A stretch of DNA of 64,000 nucleotides from Flavobacterium limi (GTDB taxonomy: Bacteria; Bacteroidota; Bacteroidia; Flavobacteriales; Flavobacteriaceae): the NCBI RefSeq assembly GCF_010645075.1, contig NZ_JAADZV010000006.1:287264-351263 (forward strand), in the 5' to 3' direction. Positions within the stretch are counted from its first letter, which is position 1; each line of letters starts with the position of its first letter. The translations under genes and the position numbers were made by a program. The notes under the pieces were generated by a model that ran no database searches, was not told the origin of the DNA, and saw only the letters and a list, made by a program, of their open reading frames with translations. This document shows positions 62,679-64,000 of the stretch, piece after piece.

Positions 62679-62705
62679 ATGTCAGACGATAAGAAAGTAA
62701 TTTAA
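62679..62705 (+). pseudogene. ettA: Remnant of the ettA start (energy-dependent translational throttle ABC-F)
   Basis: ATG at 62679 opens MSDDKKVI followed immediately by TAA. Flavobacterial EttA, as I recall, begins MSDDKKVIFSM and the gene sits just after the CAL67264 membrane protein. Only these eight codons are present; no ABC-F motif follows in any frame up to 62935. The junction falls at about 62702-62703. The rest of the gene may be outside the window or lost. The identification of eight residues is necessarily tentative. Confidence 0.6.
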
Positions 62706-62935
62706 AAATGGATTTTTCCTTTGATTTATAATACTTTATAGTTGTTTGATTTCTAAAGTGGGAATTTTTTTTGTAAAATGTGGGAATTTTTTAATTTCTT
62801 AAATTTTGCATAAATCTAATAGGTTTTAATCTGTCTTTAGTCGAAAAAATAGCAATCAGAAATTTCATTTTTTGATCGCCGGATTTAATATTGAGCTTAA
62901 AACATTTGTTGATATAAGGTTACAATGTGATTTTC
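62706..62935. other. AT-rich DNA without a gene after the ettA break
   Basis: About 230 bases between the ettA remnant and the orphan gene. I see no frame, repeat or RNA. The word GTGGGAATTTTTT occurs twice (near 62759 and 62781), too short to name an element. Confidence 0.45.
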
Positions 62936-63691
62936 TTAAGTAAAAAAATCAATTGGTATAATTTTCTTTTCAGGAACATTTAGTGGTTCGGTATGTAAAT
63001 CAATCGGATTTTCGTCAAAAATATTAGTATATATTTTCTTTGTATTTCTTTTAACCGTGCCATCCACCTCATATTGAGTCGTAGTCTTTTTTGATGCAAT
63101 TGTCTTCATGGGCTTTAAATTGTGGATAGTTAATAATTTAGGTTTGACCTTTCCCAGAATTTGTGTATAATCGAAAATTTTATATTCTGCAAAAAATGAA
63201 AATAGAAAATCTCTATCTTCTAAAAGATGTAGATCAAAACACTTCGGTAATTGTGAATCAACGAGTTTGAATTTGTTTTGCATATAAGGGGATAATTTCT
63301 TGTATTCCTTTTTTGGAATAGATATGAAAGGGTTACCAAGCTTTACATAACAATGTCTATGTGTTTCACGTCTTAATTTGCTAAAATTTATTGTTTGTTC
63401 AATTCTATAGATATCTTGATCAGTATTAAGTACATTTTCATATGATTCTATAATATATGTTTTATCGGTTTCACCTCTCAGGATTTTAACTTTAACTTCA
63501 TTTGTTTTATTTTCGATCCGCATTTCTACAGCTTTCCCTTTCTTTTTTAATATAATAGTGTCATGTTTTTTATTTTTATTTAAAACACGATCTTTGCAAT
63601 TTGAAACAATCATTTCGTAATAACCCTTTTTTATAGCAAGTTTTTCCATTTTGCTTTCTGTTTTGCAATAAGAATAAAATTTTTCAACCAC
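62936..63691 (-). CDS. Hypothetical protein
   Basis: A 251-residue protein with Lys and Ile in high proportion. It begins at 63691, or at Met15 (63649, MEKLAIKKGYYEMIV). There is no signal peptide or membrane helix, and I recognise no family; basic stretches such as LKKKGKAVEMRIENKTNEVK and TQYEVDGTVKRNTKKIYTN suggest a cytoplasmic, maybe nucleic-acid-binding, protein. It lies between the ettA remnant and an IS21-type left end, so it may be cargo of the insertion that broke the locus. Confidence 0.55.
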   Translation of the reverse strand: MVEKFYSYCKTESKMEKLAIKKGYYEMIVSNCKDRVLNKNKKHDTIILKKKGKAVEMRIENKTNEVKVKILRGETDKTYIIESYENVLNTDQDIYRIEQTINFSKLRRETHRHCYVKLGNPFISIPKKEYKKLSPYMQNKFKLVDSQLPKCFDLHLLEDRDFLFSFFAEYKIFDYTQILGKVKPKLLTIHNLKPMKTIASKKTTTQYEVDGTVKRNTKKIYTNIFDENPIDLHTEPLNVPEKKIIPIDFFT

Positions 63692-63727
63692 ATTAATATT
63701 TGTGTTTATTGGAAAAACCGGTCAATT

Positions 63728-63805
63728 TGACCACCTAATTCCGGAGTAAATTGACCACGCGTTCCGTAGCAAAGTGACCACCTGATTCCGGAGCAAATTG
63801 ACCAC
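63728..63805 (+). repeat. Four TGACCAC boxes at the IS21 left end
   Basis: TGACCAC begins at 63728, 63752, 63775 and 63799. The intervals are 24, 23 and 24 bases, or about two helical turns, so all boxes face the same side of DNA. Multiple repeats inside the termini are typical of IS21 elements and are thought to bind the transposase. Confidence 0.85.
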
Positions 63806-63889
63806 CAAGTTTTGTAGTTAATTAACGATCAAAAACTATTGATTTTTTCATGTTGTTAGAACCATACATTCGTTAAAAATATACGGATT

Positions 63890-64000
63890 ATGGCAAACAA
63901 AATAACAGACATGAGTAAAATTAGAAAAGTAATTAAATTCTATTGTAATGGAAAGAGTAAGTTATTTATAAGTAGCTACTTATCCCTTTCAAGAAATACG
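63890..64000 (+). CDS. istA: IS21 family transposase IstA (5' part only)
   Basis: ATG at 63890 opens a frame running off the window edge, 37 codons visible. It reads MANKITDMSKIRKVIKFYCN and continues GKSKLFISSYLSLSRNT, the usual N-terminus of Bacteroidota IstA proteins with the start of a helix-turn-helix (ISSYLSLSRNT). IstA together with the ATPase IstB carries out IS21 transposition. Completeness cannot be judged. Confidence 0.82.
   Translation, partial: MANKITDMSKIRKVIKFYCNGKSKLFISSYLSLSRNT

Larger units (their letters stand above)
63701..64000 (+). mobile_element. Left end of an IS21-family insertion sequence (partial)
   Basis: The element continues past the window. It comprises the repeated TGACCAC boxes at 63728-63805, a leader and the beginning of istA at 63890. 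IS21 ends begin with TG, which would fit TGTGTTTATTGG at about 63701, but the exact terminus cannot be fixed without the other end and target duplication. Confidence 0.75.

Overview
The window looks like a chromosomal segment of a Flavobacterium species (Bacteroidota, Flavobacteriia). Supporting signs are the low-GC, AT-rich intergenic DNA, a type IX secretion C-terminal tail, a CAL67264-type membrane protein, clade-typical families (YciE/DUF892, SemiSWEET, LytS/LytTR pairs, DUF4280) and TAnnTTTG-like promoter words in place of sigma70 -10 boxes. No rRNA, tRNA or CRISPR array was recognised.

Region by region. 1-5 kb: a minus-strand run of small stress or detoxification genes (Crp/Fnr regulator, DJ-1/PfpI protein, NTF2-like, SRPBCC, ABM monooxygenase, group II truncated haemoglobin), then a lipoprotein and a gene that appears frameshifted. 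5-9.8 kb: PfpI-type protein, secreted BspA-like LRR protein, a SUKH-like immunity protein, orphan genes and several copies of two dispersed palindromic repeat families. 9.9-13.8 kb: a compact defence island with a two-gene CBASS operon (cGAS/DncV-like nucleotidyltransferase plus TM-STING effector), a previously untracked 57-codon basic protein upstream, and a divergent RloA/AAA15-type ATPase. It is bracketed by palindromic repeats. 14-22 kb: a TolC-RND-MFP efflux operon divergent from a LytS/LytTR two-component system. 22-26.7 kb: SDR enzyme, AraC regulator flanked by tandem repeats, 2H phosphoesterase with a degenerate receiver-like protein, DUF1328 and DUF5661-like proteins.

26.8-32.5 kb: a minus-strand operon with a DUF4280 PAAR-like spike-tip protein, a large protein apparently split by one in-frame stop codon, and a lipoprotein. 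I read it as a candidate contact-dependent secretion (T6SS-iii or eCIS-like) cargo and immunity module. 32.7-40 kb: a stress cluster with two acidic proteins, YciE ferritin-like protein, Fpg/Nei glycosylase, DUF72, PPOX-type protein, single receiver, SemiSWEET and SDR. 40-46.8 kb: a signalling cassette (REC-kinase, CHASE3-HAMP-GAF hybrid kinase with three receivers, stand-alone receiver, CheR, CheB) without chemotaxis receptors. 46.8-50.5 kb: NodU-type carbamoyltransferase convergent with an operon of a Dph6-like ATP pyrophosphatase, an HExxH protein and an Asp/Asn hydroxylase-like oxygenase. 50.6-62.6 kb: mostly housekeeping genes (M1 aminopeptidase, patatin, HAD, TauE/SafE, UvrD helicase, Sua5, OmpA lipoprotein, GT2, HsdR_N-like nuclease, HolA).

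At the right edge, eight codons that match the usual start of flavobacterial EttA are followed at once by a stop and unrelated AT-rich DNA, an orphan gene and the left end of an IS21-family element. This looks like a break in a normally conserved locus.
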